Shown: positions 35,907 to 43,915 of the stretch, one piece after another
How the letters are laid out: every line of letters starts with the position of its first letter
How positions within the stretch are numbered: the stretch's first letter is position 1
Assembly: GCF_019972295.1 (NCBI RefSeq)
Contig: NZ_BLJA01000001.1
Location: 2,945,574 to 3,009,573 of the forward strand
Direction: 5' to 3'
Length of the DNA stretch: 64,000 bases
DNA from: Geobacter sp. AOG2
GTDB taxonomy: Bacteria; Desulfobacterota; Desulfuromonadia; Geobacterales; Pseudopelobacteraceae
Program-made: the position numbers and the translations under genes
Notes under the pieces: generated by a model
Seen by the model: only the letters and a program-made list of their open reading frames with translations
What the model was told of the DNA's origin: nothing
Database searches by the model: none

Positions 35907-37055
35907 ATGAACCAAAATGATCGTACGCGTAGTACCGGCAGGTTCTGCCGGATGTTGCTGGCGGCATGTTTCCTGATGGGGCTGGTGTCGGGGTGTGCCG
36001 GGAACAAGGGCGTAGTATCGGGAGAGCCGGTTTTCTTTCCACCACCACCCGATGATCCGCGTATTCAATACCTGACGGGTATTTCCGATTCAAGCGATAT
36101 CACGGGATTGCAAAGCAATTTTTCACTTGTCCTGACCGGCGGAGAAAAGGCCGATGTGATCAGGGGTGTCGGCAAGGCCTTCGGGATCACGACGCATAAA
36201 GGCAAGATTTACATTGCCGCCACCACCTCCGGCCAGGTCATCGTCATTGATATCGCCAATAAAACCTTTGAATACCTTAAAGGGGCGATAGGGCCGGGCG
36301 CCTTGAAAAAGCCGGTCAGCGTGGCACTTGACGATGATGACAATATCTATGTCGCTGATACGGGTAGAAAGGAAATTGTCGTCTACAACGCCGCCGGCAA
36401 TTTTGTCAAATCGTTCGGCAAGGAAAGCGAGAAATCGAAACTCGTCGGCATTGTCGCTTCCGGGCCTAATCTGTACGCCATCGACAATCGGGCAAATGAA
36501 ATCAAGGTCTTCGACCGGAAAACCAGGGAATTGGTCACCACCTTCGGCAAGAGCGAGGATGCTAACGCCATGTCCCTCCCATCGTACATCGCTGCCGATG
36601 CCGACGGCAACCTCTATACCACAAACATCGGGAGCGGCAAGATTCTCAAGTATGACCGTGACGGGCATCTGCTCAGCGCGTTCGGTAAATTCGGCGACAG
36701 CTTCGGCGAGTTCGCCCGCCCCCGGGGAATTGCCGTGGATGGCTCCGGGTTGATATACGTGGTAGATGCGGGGCACCAGAACGTGCAGATTTTCAACAAG
36801 GAAGGTCGTATATTGACGTTTTTCGGCAACCCCGGTCTCCCGGCAGGGTCGTTGAACCTTCCGGCAGGGATTGCGGTGACAAAGGATAATCTGGAGTATT
36901 TCCAGAAATTTGCCGCGCCGGGATTCCGCCTGGAAAATGTCATATTCGTCGTGTGCCAATATGGCAAGCCTTCCATATCGGTGTTTGGTTACGGTGCCAT
37001 GGAGGGGAAGAAAGGCAGCTCTGCCGGGACCAAAGATCCGAAATCGGAAAAGTAA
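35907..37055 (+). CDS. NHL-repeat beta-propeller lipoprotein
   Basis: About 382 residues. I chose the ATG after GGGAGAG, although an ATG overlapping the previous stop is also in frame. A lipobox (LVSGC) is followed by about six NHL units (VALDDDDNIYVADTGRKEIVVYN; IAVDGSGLIYVVDAGHQNVQIFN), giving a six-bladed propeller. Propeller lipoproteins are repeatedly encoded with porin-cytochrome and filament-cytochrome genes in Geobacter; they are thought to assist assembly at the outer membrane. A second propeller is encoded after the barrel. Confidence 0.82.
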   Translation: MNQNDRTRSTGRFCRMLLAACFLMGLVSGCAGNKGVVSGEPVFFPPPPDDPRIQYLTGISDSSDITGLQSNFSLVLTGGEKADVIRGVGKAFGITTHKGKIYIAATTSGQVIVIDIANKTFEYLKGAIGPGALKKPVSVALDDDDNIYVADTGRKEIVVYNAAGNFVKSFGKESEKSKLVGIVASGPNLYAIDNRANEIKVFDRKTRELVTTFGKSEDANAMSLPSYIAADADGNLYTTNIGSGKILKYDRDGHLLSAFGKFGDSFGEFARPRGIAVDGSGLIYVVDAGHQNVQIFNKEGRILTFFGNPGLPAGSLNLPAGIAVTKDNLEYFQKFAAPGFRLENVIFVVCQYGKPSISVFGYGAMEGKKGSSAGTKDPKSEK

Positions 37056-37095
37056 CGGAGCGATGTCATCTATGCCGGCGATGAAATGAGACCCG

Positions 37096-37665
37096 ATGGG
37101 GACGATACGACTTTTTATTTTTATTGCATGCATCGCGTGCACGGTTTCCGGCTGTGATCCACTGACCGTGCATAAGGTTACGTCAACAATCTTTGACGGG
37201 GTTCCGGATTTGCCCCCGGCAGACCAGTATTGCCAGGATTTTCATCAAAACAAGGTGAAGGAGGACCAGGAGGCGGCAAGCAAAATGGCCGCCGCGAACT
37301 CAAAACAGCAGTCGTCGATCCATCCACCGTATGCTGAGAAGAGATGTGACGGCTGTCATGACAAAAGTACCGCGTCCGGTCTGATCAAGCCGCGCAACGA
37401 GATTTGTTTCGTCTGCCATCCCACGATTATCAAATCGCCGTTTGTGCATGGTCCGGCTTCGGTCGGCAGTTGCCTGGAATGCCATGATCCCCATTCGTCG
37501 CCCTATCCCTCGCTGCTTAAGACCGATAAGGCATTGATATGCGCTACCTGCCATCGGGAAAAGAGGGCGGCGCAGGCACTGCATGCCAGGGTCGCCGCGA
37601 GGGGTTTGCTCTGTACGGATTGTCACGATCCCCATGCCGGCGCCGTACAATACTTTCTTAAATGA
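37096..37665 (+). CDS. Pentaheme c-type cytochrome lipoprotein
   Basis: A 189-residue protein with a lipobox (TVSGC) and five CXXCH sites (CDGCH, CFVCH, CLECH, CATCH, CTDCH), three of them followed by HDP/HDK-like residues. The first 60 mature residues lack hemes. It lies between a propeller gene and the barrel gene, 6 bases before the latter, and probably links the periplasmic cytochrome to the conduit. Whether it faces the periplasm or the outside cannot be told from the sequence. Confidence 0.83.
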   Translation: MGTIRLFIFIACIACTVSGCDPLTVHKVTSTIFDGVPDLPPADQYCQDFHQNKVKEDQEAASKMAAANSKQQSSIHPPYAEKRCDGCHDKSTASGLIKPRNEICFVCHPTIIKSPFVHGPASVGSCLECHDPHSSPYPSLLKTDKALICATCHREKRAAQALHARVAARGLLCTDCHDPHAGAVQYFLK

Positions 37666-37671
37666 CACCGC

Positions 37672-39654
37672 ATGAGGACACTTCGGCTCATCATCTGTTT
37701 CAGCTTTTTGACGGTACTCTTCCAGGCCCCGGCCTTTGCGGCGCGCCTGGAAGAGGTCGTCGAGCCAAGGGGCCTGTTTCTCCTGAGTGGTATCAACCAG
37801 TCGGTTTCTCTCGTCTATGAGCATGCCGGCACCACCTCGAACTCATCGTCGTCAAGCAGTGAACACCTGTGGGAAAAATATCACATCGGTACAAACATCT
37901 CCGTCACCGACCCCCATCTGCTTAATATCCAACTCGACGGCGATATCATGTTCGACCAGAATTACGCCTCGTACAGCAACGTCGGCGCGCGTGAAGCCAA
38001 CGGTGTACAATACCAGTACAGCCTCATCGGCTCCGCGTTCGACCGGTCGTCATTTCCGGTCATCGTAACCAGTGTCCGGGAAATAAACACGATAACGAAC
38101 TCCTATACCCCAAGCTATACCATCGATTCGAGCGTCAACGGGCTCACCCTCTCCTACCAGCACCTGATGGTCCCCCTGCACGTCAGGCTGGAACGGCGGA
38201 CCCTCGAATCGAGCGGTCTGACGCAGGACTACAGCACCACGACCAATGCATTCCAATTTACCGCCCAGCATGCATATAAGGATATCAGCAGCACGGGGTT
38301 CGACCTATCGGTAACCGATGAGCAGCGCAAGGTGGAGGGGCAGGACCAGGTCTCGGCAAAGGGGTATTCGCTCACTCTTGCCAATAATGTTGCCTTCGAT
38401 CCGCTCAAAAAATACGTTCTGGACTCGCAACTACAGTTGCAGAGTACGACGGGGACGACGGTCCCCCAAACAGCCCTCAACCTGACAGAGTCGTTCAACG
38501 CCCGCTTCGGCAAGTCCCTGCAGGCGGCCCTCAACTACTTTTACTCGTATTACAAAACGCTCAACTTCAACAATGAAAGACAGACCACCTCGTCCAACGG
38601 TATCGGCGCCATGGTCACGCACCGCCTCTTTTCCAGCCTGGAGACCCGTTTGACCGGCAAGGTCGCCAATTACCAGACGCTGGGCGGCCACGAATCGTCA
38701 TATTCCGGAGGGGGGATGCTGACGTACCGGAAGACATTGCCTGCCACGAGCGACCTCACCGTCTCCCTGTCCGGGGATCACCAGGTGACCGACCGACAGG
38801 TGACCGAATCGACCGTTTCGGTCCGGGATGAACGATTCGCCAATGTCCAGCAGGGGGATATTATCAGTCTTAAGACGGTCGCAAAAAGTTATGCGGTGGT
38901 CAGCATCACGAACAGCGATCAAACCATCACCTATGTGGTGGGTCGGGACTATACGGTCTTCGAGACCCTGGGGCGGATTGAAATAGTCACCGGAGGACAG
39001 ATCGTTTCGGGTTCGACACTCTTGGTGTCCTACACCGCCGAAATCGATCCGTCGGTCAAATATTCCACGGATACGGTAACCCTGAACGGTGTCCTCTCGC
39101 TGTTCAAAAATCACTATCGCATCAAGGGATCCATGCTGCGCCAGGACCAGCACCGGATCTCCGGGCCCGCCATAAACATCAGCCTGGTCAACACCAGAAG
39201 CGATCAACTCCAGGTGGAAGCGCTGTACCCGAGCAATACGTTCACGGCCACCTTTGCCAAATATGCGGCAAATACGACCCAATACACCTATGTGGAAGGG
39301 GGTTGGCGCTATGACCGCCAGTTCGCCATCTCTTCGGTTACGTTCACATTGCGCGACCGCTATACCATGTACGATAATGTCGGACTTACGCCCCGCTACG
39401 ACGAAAATATGTTCGAGGCAGGTTCCGGGTATAGCCGGCTGCTCTTCTCGTGGATGCAGGCGTCGATGTCGTTGAATTATGTGGACACTCACAGAAGCGA
39501 CCTCGACCGCCAATATTTCTACGTCAAGGCTGGCCTCCAGGGACGCATCAGCAAGCTGTTTTTGAGCCTTACCGGTCAGAGCGTCCTGCGTATCTATGGC
39601 TCCCAATCGACACGGGACGACTATGTGCGTGTTGAAGTAAAAAGGTATTTTTAA
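37672..39654 (+). CDS. Outer-membrane beta-barrel of the cytochrome conduit
   Basis: A 660-residue protein with signal peptide (APAFA cleavage) and a barrel-like run of amphipathic strands (e.g. VRLERRTLESSGLTQDYSTT; VRVEVKRYF at the end). It terminates in Phe, as required for BAM recognition. It is about the size of MtrB-type porins but not clearly alike in sequence to the one at 6-8 kb. Flanking genes encode cytochromes and propeller lipoproteins, so it most likely forms the pore through which heme proteins pass electrons, or through which subunits are exported. Confidence 0.75.
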   Translation: MRTLRLIICFSFLTVLFQAPAFAARLEEVVEPRGLFLLSGINQSVSLVYEHAGTTSNSSSSSSEHLWEKYHIGTNISVTDPHLLNIQLDGDIMFDQNYASYSNVGAREANGVQYQYSLIGSAFDRSSFPVIVTSVREINTITNSYTPSYTIDSSVNGLTLSYQHLMVPLHVRLERRTLESSGLTQDYSTTTNAFQFTAQHAYKDISSTGFDLSVTDEQRKVEGQDQVSAKGYSLTLANNVAFDPLKKYVLDSQLQLQSTTGTTVPQTALNLTESFNARFGKSLQAALNYFYSYYKTLNFNNERQTTSSNGIGAMVTHRLFSSLETRLTGKVANYQTLGGHESSYSGGGMLTYRKTLPATSDLTVSLSGDHQVTDRQVTESTVSVRDERFANVQQGDIISLKTVAKSYAVVSITNSDQTITYVVGRDYTVFETLGRIEIVTGGQIVSGSTLLVSYTAEIDPSVKYSTDTVTLNGVLSLFKNHYRIKGSMLRQDQHRISGPAINISLVNTRSDQLQVEALYPSNTFTATFAKYAANTTQYTYVEGGWRYDRQFAISSVTFTLRDRYTMYDNVGLTPRYDENMFEAGSGYSRLLFSWMQASMSLNYVDTHRSDLDRQYFYVKAGLQGRISKLFLSLTGQSVLRIYGSQSTRDDYVRVEVKRYF

Positions 39655-39655
39655 T

Positions 39656-40771
39656 ATGTGTACGAAAAACGCGATTCGGTTCGACGGCTACAAACTGTCA
39701 CTTCGGAGACGGGCTGTGCTTCTTGTCTGTCTATTGGTTGTCTGCCTGTTGACAGCCTGTAGCGGCATCGTCTCCACCCGCCCTGCGCGGGTGACCGATT
39801 TGCAGTGGCCCCCCAAGCCGTACCAGGCCCGGATCAAATGGGTGCAAAGCATTGCCGATTATAATGATGCCGGCATTGCAAAGGGGTTCTGGAAAAAGGT
39901 GGCGGAGTTCTTCACCGGGCCGGACACCCGTCGCATCGTCAGGCCCTACGGCGTGCTTTGCGACGGGCAGGACCGCCTCTTTATCGCCGACCCCGGCGCC
40001 GGTGTCGTCCACATGATGGACCGGAAGAAAGGGCGCTATGTCGTCATCGGCGACAAGGATACGCGCTTGAAAACCCCCATCGGACTGGCGCAGGATGAAC
40101 GCGGTTACCTGTATATCAGCGATTCCACCAACGACATGGTCTATCGCTACGACATCGACCGGGAGACATTGACGCCGTTCGTACACCGGAGCCTGTCGCG
40201 CCCTACGGGGATTGCCTACAACAAGGTCAACAAGCTGCTGTATGTCGTGGAAACAACGGCGTGCCGGGTTACGGCTTTCGACCAGGACGGTGTCGAACGG
40301 TTCCACTTTGGCAGCCAGGGAGAAACTTTAGCCCAATTCAACCGGCCCACCGACATCATGGTGGATGCCAAGGGGCAGGTCTACGTTACCGATCCACTGA
40401 ACTACCGTATCAAGATGTTTGCGCCGGAGGGGGTTTTTGTCAGCCAGTTCGGCGTTGCGGGGGACGCTCCCGGAGACCTGAACAAGCCTAAAGGGATCGC
40501 CGTCGACAGCGCCGGGAACGTCTATGTCTGCGACGCGCTTCAGGATGCCGTTCAGATATTCGATCGGCAGGGGCATCTCCTCATGACCTTCGGTTCCCAG
40601 GGAGAGAGGGACGGTGAATTCTGGATGCCGTCCGGCATCTCCATCGACTATCGCAACCGGATCTACGTGTCGGACACCTATAATCGCCGGATACAGGTCT
40701 TCAGGTACATCTCCGGTGAAGAACCGGAAAACGGCGACGATCAGGAAGATGAGCAAAACAGTGCGAGGTAA
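39656..40771 (+). CDS. Second NHL-repeat beta-propeller lipoprotein
   Basis: A 371-residue lipoprotein (lipobox LLTAC). The NHL repeats are regular: PYGVLCDGQDRLFIADPGAG, IGLAQDERGYLYISDSTND, DIMVDAKGQVYVTDPLNYR, GIAVDSAGNVYVCDALQD and GISIDYRNRIYVSDTYNRR, giving a six-bladed propeller. The C-terminus is acidic. It starts one base after the barrel stop, so the two are tightly coupled. The length and layout resemble the propeller at 35.9 kb, but the sequences differ enough to suggest distinct partners. Confidence 0.85.
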   Translation: MCTKNAIRFDGYKLSLRRRAVLLVCLLVVCLLTACSGIVSTRPARVTDLQWPPKPYQARIKWVQSIADYNDAGIAKGFWKKVAEFFTGPDTRRIVRPYGVLCDGQDRLFIADPGAGVVHMMDRKKGRYVVIGDKDTRLKTPIGLAQDERGYLYISDSTNDMVYRYDIDRETLTPFVHRSLSRPTGIAYNKVNKLLYVVETTACRVTAFDQDGVERFHFGSQGETLAQFNRPTDIMVDAKGQVYVTDPLNYRIKMFAPEGVFVSQFGVAGDAPGDLNKPKGIAVDSAGNVYVCDALQDAVQIFDRQGHLLMTFGSQGERDGEFWMPSGISIDYRNRIYVSDTYNRRIQVFRYISGEEPENGDDQEDEQNSAR

Positions 40772-40775
40772 CAGG

Positions 40776-42659
40776 ATGATATCCCCATTGTTCGTCAATC
40801 CGCCGGCATGGCGCGTGGTAACGCGCATGACCGCTGCTGCATGTTGTTTTGCCGCTCTTTGGGGATATGCTCGTGGTGCGCACGCGGGCAAAATGAGTGT
40901 TCTCAACTCCCCGCACAATCTTTCCGCCAGCGGCCTCGGCAAAACGGCCACGTACGGGGAGCTTTCCAAGGAAGACCGGGTATGCGTCTTCTGCCATGTC
41001 CCCCATAATGCCGTCAAGAACACGTCCCTCTGGGATCGGGACCTTCCGATCTGGAGTCGCAATCTGTCGCCGGACAGCAACTATCTCAACAAGATGTACC
41101 AGTCGCCCTCCCTGAAGGCCAGCGTCAGCGCGGCCCCTACCGGAGCCTCGCGCCTTTGCCTCAGCTGCCACGACGGAACTATCGCCCTGGGCCAATTCAA
41201 GGGGTCCCTTGTTTCAAGCCCCGCAACAACCATCTCCGGCAGCGCGAACCTGACGACGGACCTGTCCAACGACCACCCCATCTCCTTCGAATACAGCGCC
41301 GCGCTGGCTCAACAATCCGAATTGGCGTCTCCCGAGACCCTGCCGGAGCAGATCAAGCTCACGGACGGCTATCTCCAGTGTACCTCCTGCCATGATGCCC
41401 ATGACAATGAATACGGCAAATTCCTGGTCATGAAGAACGGCAGCGATTCCAGCGACTCCGCCTCCTACGCCCCCGGATCGCCGCTGTGCACCTCCTGCCA
41501 CAAAAACAACGGCTGGTCGAGCGCTTCACACAACCCAATCTATAATGTCCTGAAGAGCCCCACCCTGGACGCCGGTTGCCAGCTCTGCCACACCCCGCAC
41601 AACGCCCCGGTGGCGAAGCGGTTGCTTAAAGACGACACGTGCTACCTTTCCTGCCACAACGGCAGCCCCACCGACCTCACCGAATCTCTGGACGTCAAAA
41701 CGTCCTTTCAGCAGCCCTATCGCCACGACATAGCTGCCTATACGGGTACAAACGGCGGTATCCACGGTGAATCGAGCGAACTGTCGTTCTCTTCTTTCCC
41801 GCGCCACGTGGTCTGTGCGGACTGCCACGCCCCCCATGCGGCAAACGAGACGAACCGGCCCCTCTCCTACCTCAATGCCCCCTACGTCAACGGTCCCCTG
41901 ACCGGGGTAAAGATCAGTTCGGCGGCCACCGCCGCCAAGGAATACGAAATCTGTTATCGCTGCCATGCCGGTACGAATCCCGGCAGCTTCATCGACAGCC
42001 AGACGCGGCGGGTCGTGACCCAGCCGGACGAAAATATCCGTTTCAACCAAACGAGCCTGAGCGGCTCCTATCATCCGGTCATGACCGCCCGCCGGTCGGA
42101 CGGTTCCAGTCTGCTGACCGCGCTCCAGAGCAGCATGACCATGATCTACTGTTCCGATTGCCACAACAGCGACCAGTCCTCCAAGGCCCTCGGTTCCGGC
42201 ACCGGCGCCAACGGCCCCCACGGGAGCAAGTACGAGCATATCCTCATGGCCCAGTACGACATGCCGATCCCCGCCTTGGCCGGACCGCCCTACAGCGCCG
42301 GTTCGTACAGCGCCGCCAAGTACGATCTCTGCTACCGCTGCCATAACGAATCGTATATACTTGGGACCTCTTCCGGCTTTTCCAACATGACCAGCAACGA
42401 GCATGTCCGCCATGTGGTCAATCGCATGATCGCCTGCTTCGTCTGTCACGACCCCCACGGCATCGCCGGTAATTACCATCTCATCAACTTCAGCACCGAC
42501 TATGTCAGCGCCGCCGCTCCCGTCCCCTCCTACACAACGCCCGACCCTACCAGTAAAACGGGACAATGCATGGTAAGCTGCCACAGCAGCGACTCCGGGT
42601 ACACCCACGGGTACTCTCCCACGGGCGCGGCGCAAAAGAGCCTGCTGAGAAAATGGTAA
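40776..42659 (+). CDS. Twelve-heme c-type cytochrome with OmcE-like N-terminal module
   Basis: About 627 residues; GAGG precedes the ATG at MISPLF. A signal peptide ends near ARGAHA. The first four sites (CVFCH, CLSCH, CTSCH, CTSCH; about residues 70-243) with HVPHN, LWDRDLP, DHPISF and CHDAHDNEYGKFL spaced between repeat the layout of the OmcE-like cytochrome encoded next. Eight more follow: CQLCH, CYLSCH, CADCH, CYRCH, CSDCH, CYRCH, CFVCH and CMVSCH. Two of these are CX3CH. It is probably extracellular or outer-membrane associated. Confidence 0.83.
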   Translation: MISPLFVNPPAWRVVTRMTAAACCFAALWGYARGAHAGKMSVLNSPHNLSASGLGKTATYGELSKEDRVCVFCHVPHNAVKNTSLWDRDLPIWSRNLSPDSNYLNKMYQSPSLKASVSAAPTGASRLCLSCHDGTIALGQFKGSLVSSPATTISGSANLTTDLSNDHPISFEYSAALAQQSELASPETLPEQIKLTDGYLQCTSCHDAHDNEYGKFLVMKNGSDSSDSASYAPGSPLCTSCHKNNGWSSASHNPIYNVLKSPTLDAGCQLCHTPHNAPVAKRLLKDDTCYLSCHNGSPTDLTESLDVKTSFQQPYRHDIAAYTGTNGGIHGESSELSFSSFPRHVVCADCHAPHAANETNRPLSYLNAPYVNGPLTGVKISSAATAAKEYEICYRCHAGTNPGSFIDSQTRRVVTQPDENIRFNQTSLSGSYHPVMTARRSDGSSLLTALQSSMTMIYCSDCHNSDQSSKALGSGTGANGPHGSKYEHILMAQYDMPIPALAGPPYSAGSYSAAKYDLCYRCHNESYILGTSSGFSNMTSNEHVRHVVNRMIACFVCHDPHGIAGNYHLINFSTDYVSAAAPVPSYTTPDPTSKTGQCMVSCHSSDSGYTHGYSPTGAAQKSLLRKW

Positions 42660-42780
42660 TGGCCGGGCCATGCCGGAGCCTCGGCCGGGGAGGCGGTGAA
42701 AGAACGGAATCGCCTCTCGTGTAATAACGGCAAAACACAAATCCCCCTCGGTAAACCCCCACGACATTTTTCGCCTCACC

Positions 42781-42820
42781 CGCTCTCGTCCCGCCATTCA
42801 TGGGCAATGGGACGGGAGCG
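42781..42820. repeat. Long inverted repeat (hairpin)
   Basis: CGCTCtCGTC...CCATT pairs with AATGG...GACGgGAGCG around a CATGGGC loop, about 15 base pairs. It lies 120 bases past the 12-heme cytochrome stop and could stabilise or process that transcript. Confidence 0.55.
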
Positions 42821-42849
42821 CTTCCCAATCCATTGCTGTGGCACCGAAT

Positions 42850-42879
42850 TTGCAAAATACGATGAAAACTGTTTATAGC
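42850..42879 (+). promoter_or_regulatory. Possible sigma-70 promoter for the OmcE-like gene
   Basis: TTGCAA, an 18-base spacer and TATAGC. The implied transcript starts near 42886 and has a leader of about 180 bases. Confidence 0.4.
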
Positions 42880-42889
42880 TGCGCATGCG

Positions 42890-43012
42890 AATGCTGCCAT
42901 GATCCTGTTCACACATTGTAATGGCGGAAAGGAGGACGTAAAACGCTGAGGAGTAAACCGAGTATTGACGTCTTGCCGTAAAGGCGGGACGTCGCCTGAG
43001 GCGGAAACGCCC
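42890..43012 (+). ncRNA. Structured 5' leader, candidate riboswitch
   Basis: Two strong elements stand out: an 11-bp hairpin at 42967-42993 (GACGTC arms, extended by TTGCC/GGCGG, loop GTAAA) and a GGCG-GAAA-CGCC tetraloop hairpin at 43000-43011. Upstream are GCCAT/ATGGC arms and GGAAAGGAGGACGTAAAACG, purine-rich and unpaired-looking. Geobacter cytochrome genes are known to be controlled by GEMM-I (cyclic AMP-GMP) riboswitches, but the canonical GEMM core is not evident here. No T-run follows, so translation control or RNA stability would be the likely mechanism. Confidence 0.4.
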
Positions 43013-43065
43013 TGGACAATGAAGTGAACCACGTAGCATATCAATCTAGTAAAGGAGAAGCAGAG

Positions 43066-43845
43066 ATGAAGCAACTCGCAGTTGTACTGGCTTTCGCAGC
43101 GTTAACTGCAGCCGCAAGCGTTGCCTTCGGTGGACAACTACCTGCCACAGGTGTCAATGGCTCCATGCATGACATGAACATGATCAGTGGCGCCCAGCAG
43201 GACACCTTGCAGCGCGTTTGCGTGTTCTGCCACACGCCGCACAACGCCACCAAAGACGACCAGGCTAATGGTGACAACTATCCGCTTTGGAACCACACCT
43301 TGGTGGATACAACAGGCTGGCAGTCCTATCAGTGGGCAACCCCGGCCAACAACGCCCTTACCATTTATGACCCCCTGCAGGGACCGAGCCGTCTGTGCAT
43401 GAGCTGTCATGACGGCGTAACCGCTATCGACGAGCACGGTCCGGCTCTGGCTCAGGCCGGCGGCAGGGCTCTCTCCGGCGACAGAGCGGTTGGCCGCAAC
43501 AAAGACCTGACCGACGACCACCCAATCGGCTTCAGCTATGTGGATGCCGTCAATGCCCGTAACACGAACTCTCAGGAACTTGCCCTGACGACCGACCGTT
43601 TCGCCACCAACGTTACCCTGAGCCCCACAGCCGGCACCTACAATACGGTTGACCGTACCTCCGGCAAACGCGCCATCGGTGACGTTCTGTACGGCGGCAG
43701 CATCATGACGTGCGCCAGCTGCCACGATGTCCACAACAAGGACAACGCGGTTGACGCCGTGGCTTCCAACGGCATCCAGTACAATTACTTCCTTTGGGCG
43801 AAAGAGAAGGACTCTCTCATCTGCCTCTCGTGCCACATTAAGTAA
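43066..43845 (+). CDS. OmcE-like tetraheme c-type cytochrome (possible filament subunit)
   Basis: A 259-residue secreted protein; AAAGGAG marks the ATG and the signal peptide ends near SVAFG. There are exactly four CXXCH sites (CVFCH, CMSCH, CASCH, CLSCH) and extra histidines in HDMN, PHN, NHTL, EHGP, DHPI and VHNK, enough for bis-His ligation of all four. The pattern CVFCHTPHN / CMSCHDG / DHPIGF / CASCHDVH matches OmcE, which polymerises into extracellular nanowires in G. sulfurreducens. It has its own promoter and structured leader, and shares its ribosome site (AAAGGAGAAGCAG) with the next gene. Confidence 0.8.
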   Translation: MKQLAVVLAFAALTAAASVAFGGQLPATGVNGSMHDMNMISGAQQDTLQRVCVFCHTPHNATKDDQANGDNYPLWNHTLVDTTGWQSYQWATPANNALTIYDPLQGPSRLCMSCHDGVTAIDEHGPALAQAGGRALSGDRAVGRNKDLTDDHPIGFSYVDAVNARNTNSQELALTTDRFATNVTLSPTAGTYNTVDRTSGKRAIGDVLYGGSIMTCASCHDVHNKDNAVDAVASNGIQYNYFLWAKEKDSLICLSCHIK

Positions 43846-43915
43846 GAGTGCAACTTAATACGGCTTTGCTTTGCAAGAAACTAAATTTATAAGAACGCTT
43901 CGAAAGGAGAAGCAG

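Larger units (their letters stand above)
42660..43065 (+). other. 406-base intergenic region with hairpins and a leader RNA
   Basis: No gene is supported here. It holds, in order: a long imperfect hairpin at 42781-42820, a promoter-like pair at 42850-42879, and a predicted leader of about 180 bases with strong hairpins before the OmcE-like gene. The hairpin has no T-run, so it is not a typical terminator. Confidence 0.6.

Noticed and set aside
40614-40775. An upstream extension of the 12-heme cytochrome reading frame
   Set aside because: It overlaps the end of the propeller gene and lacks a ribosome site. The ATG after GAGG gives a proper signal peptide.
42890-43012. A canonical GEMM-I (cyclic dinucleotide) riboswitch
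   Set aside because: The stretch GGAAAGGAGGACGTAAAACG recalls part of the motif, but the GGCAAACC and GGGACGCAAAGCC core and the 3' GGGUUGCC-like arm are missing. Only a structured leader is claimed.
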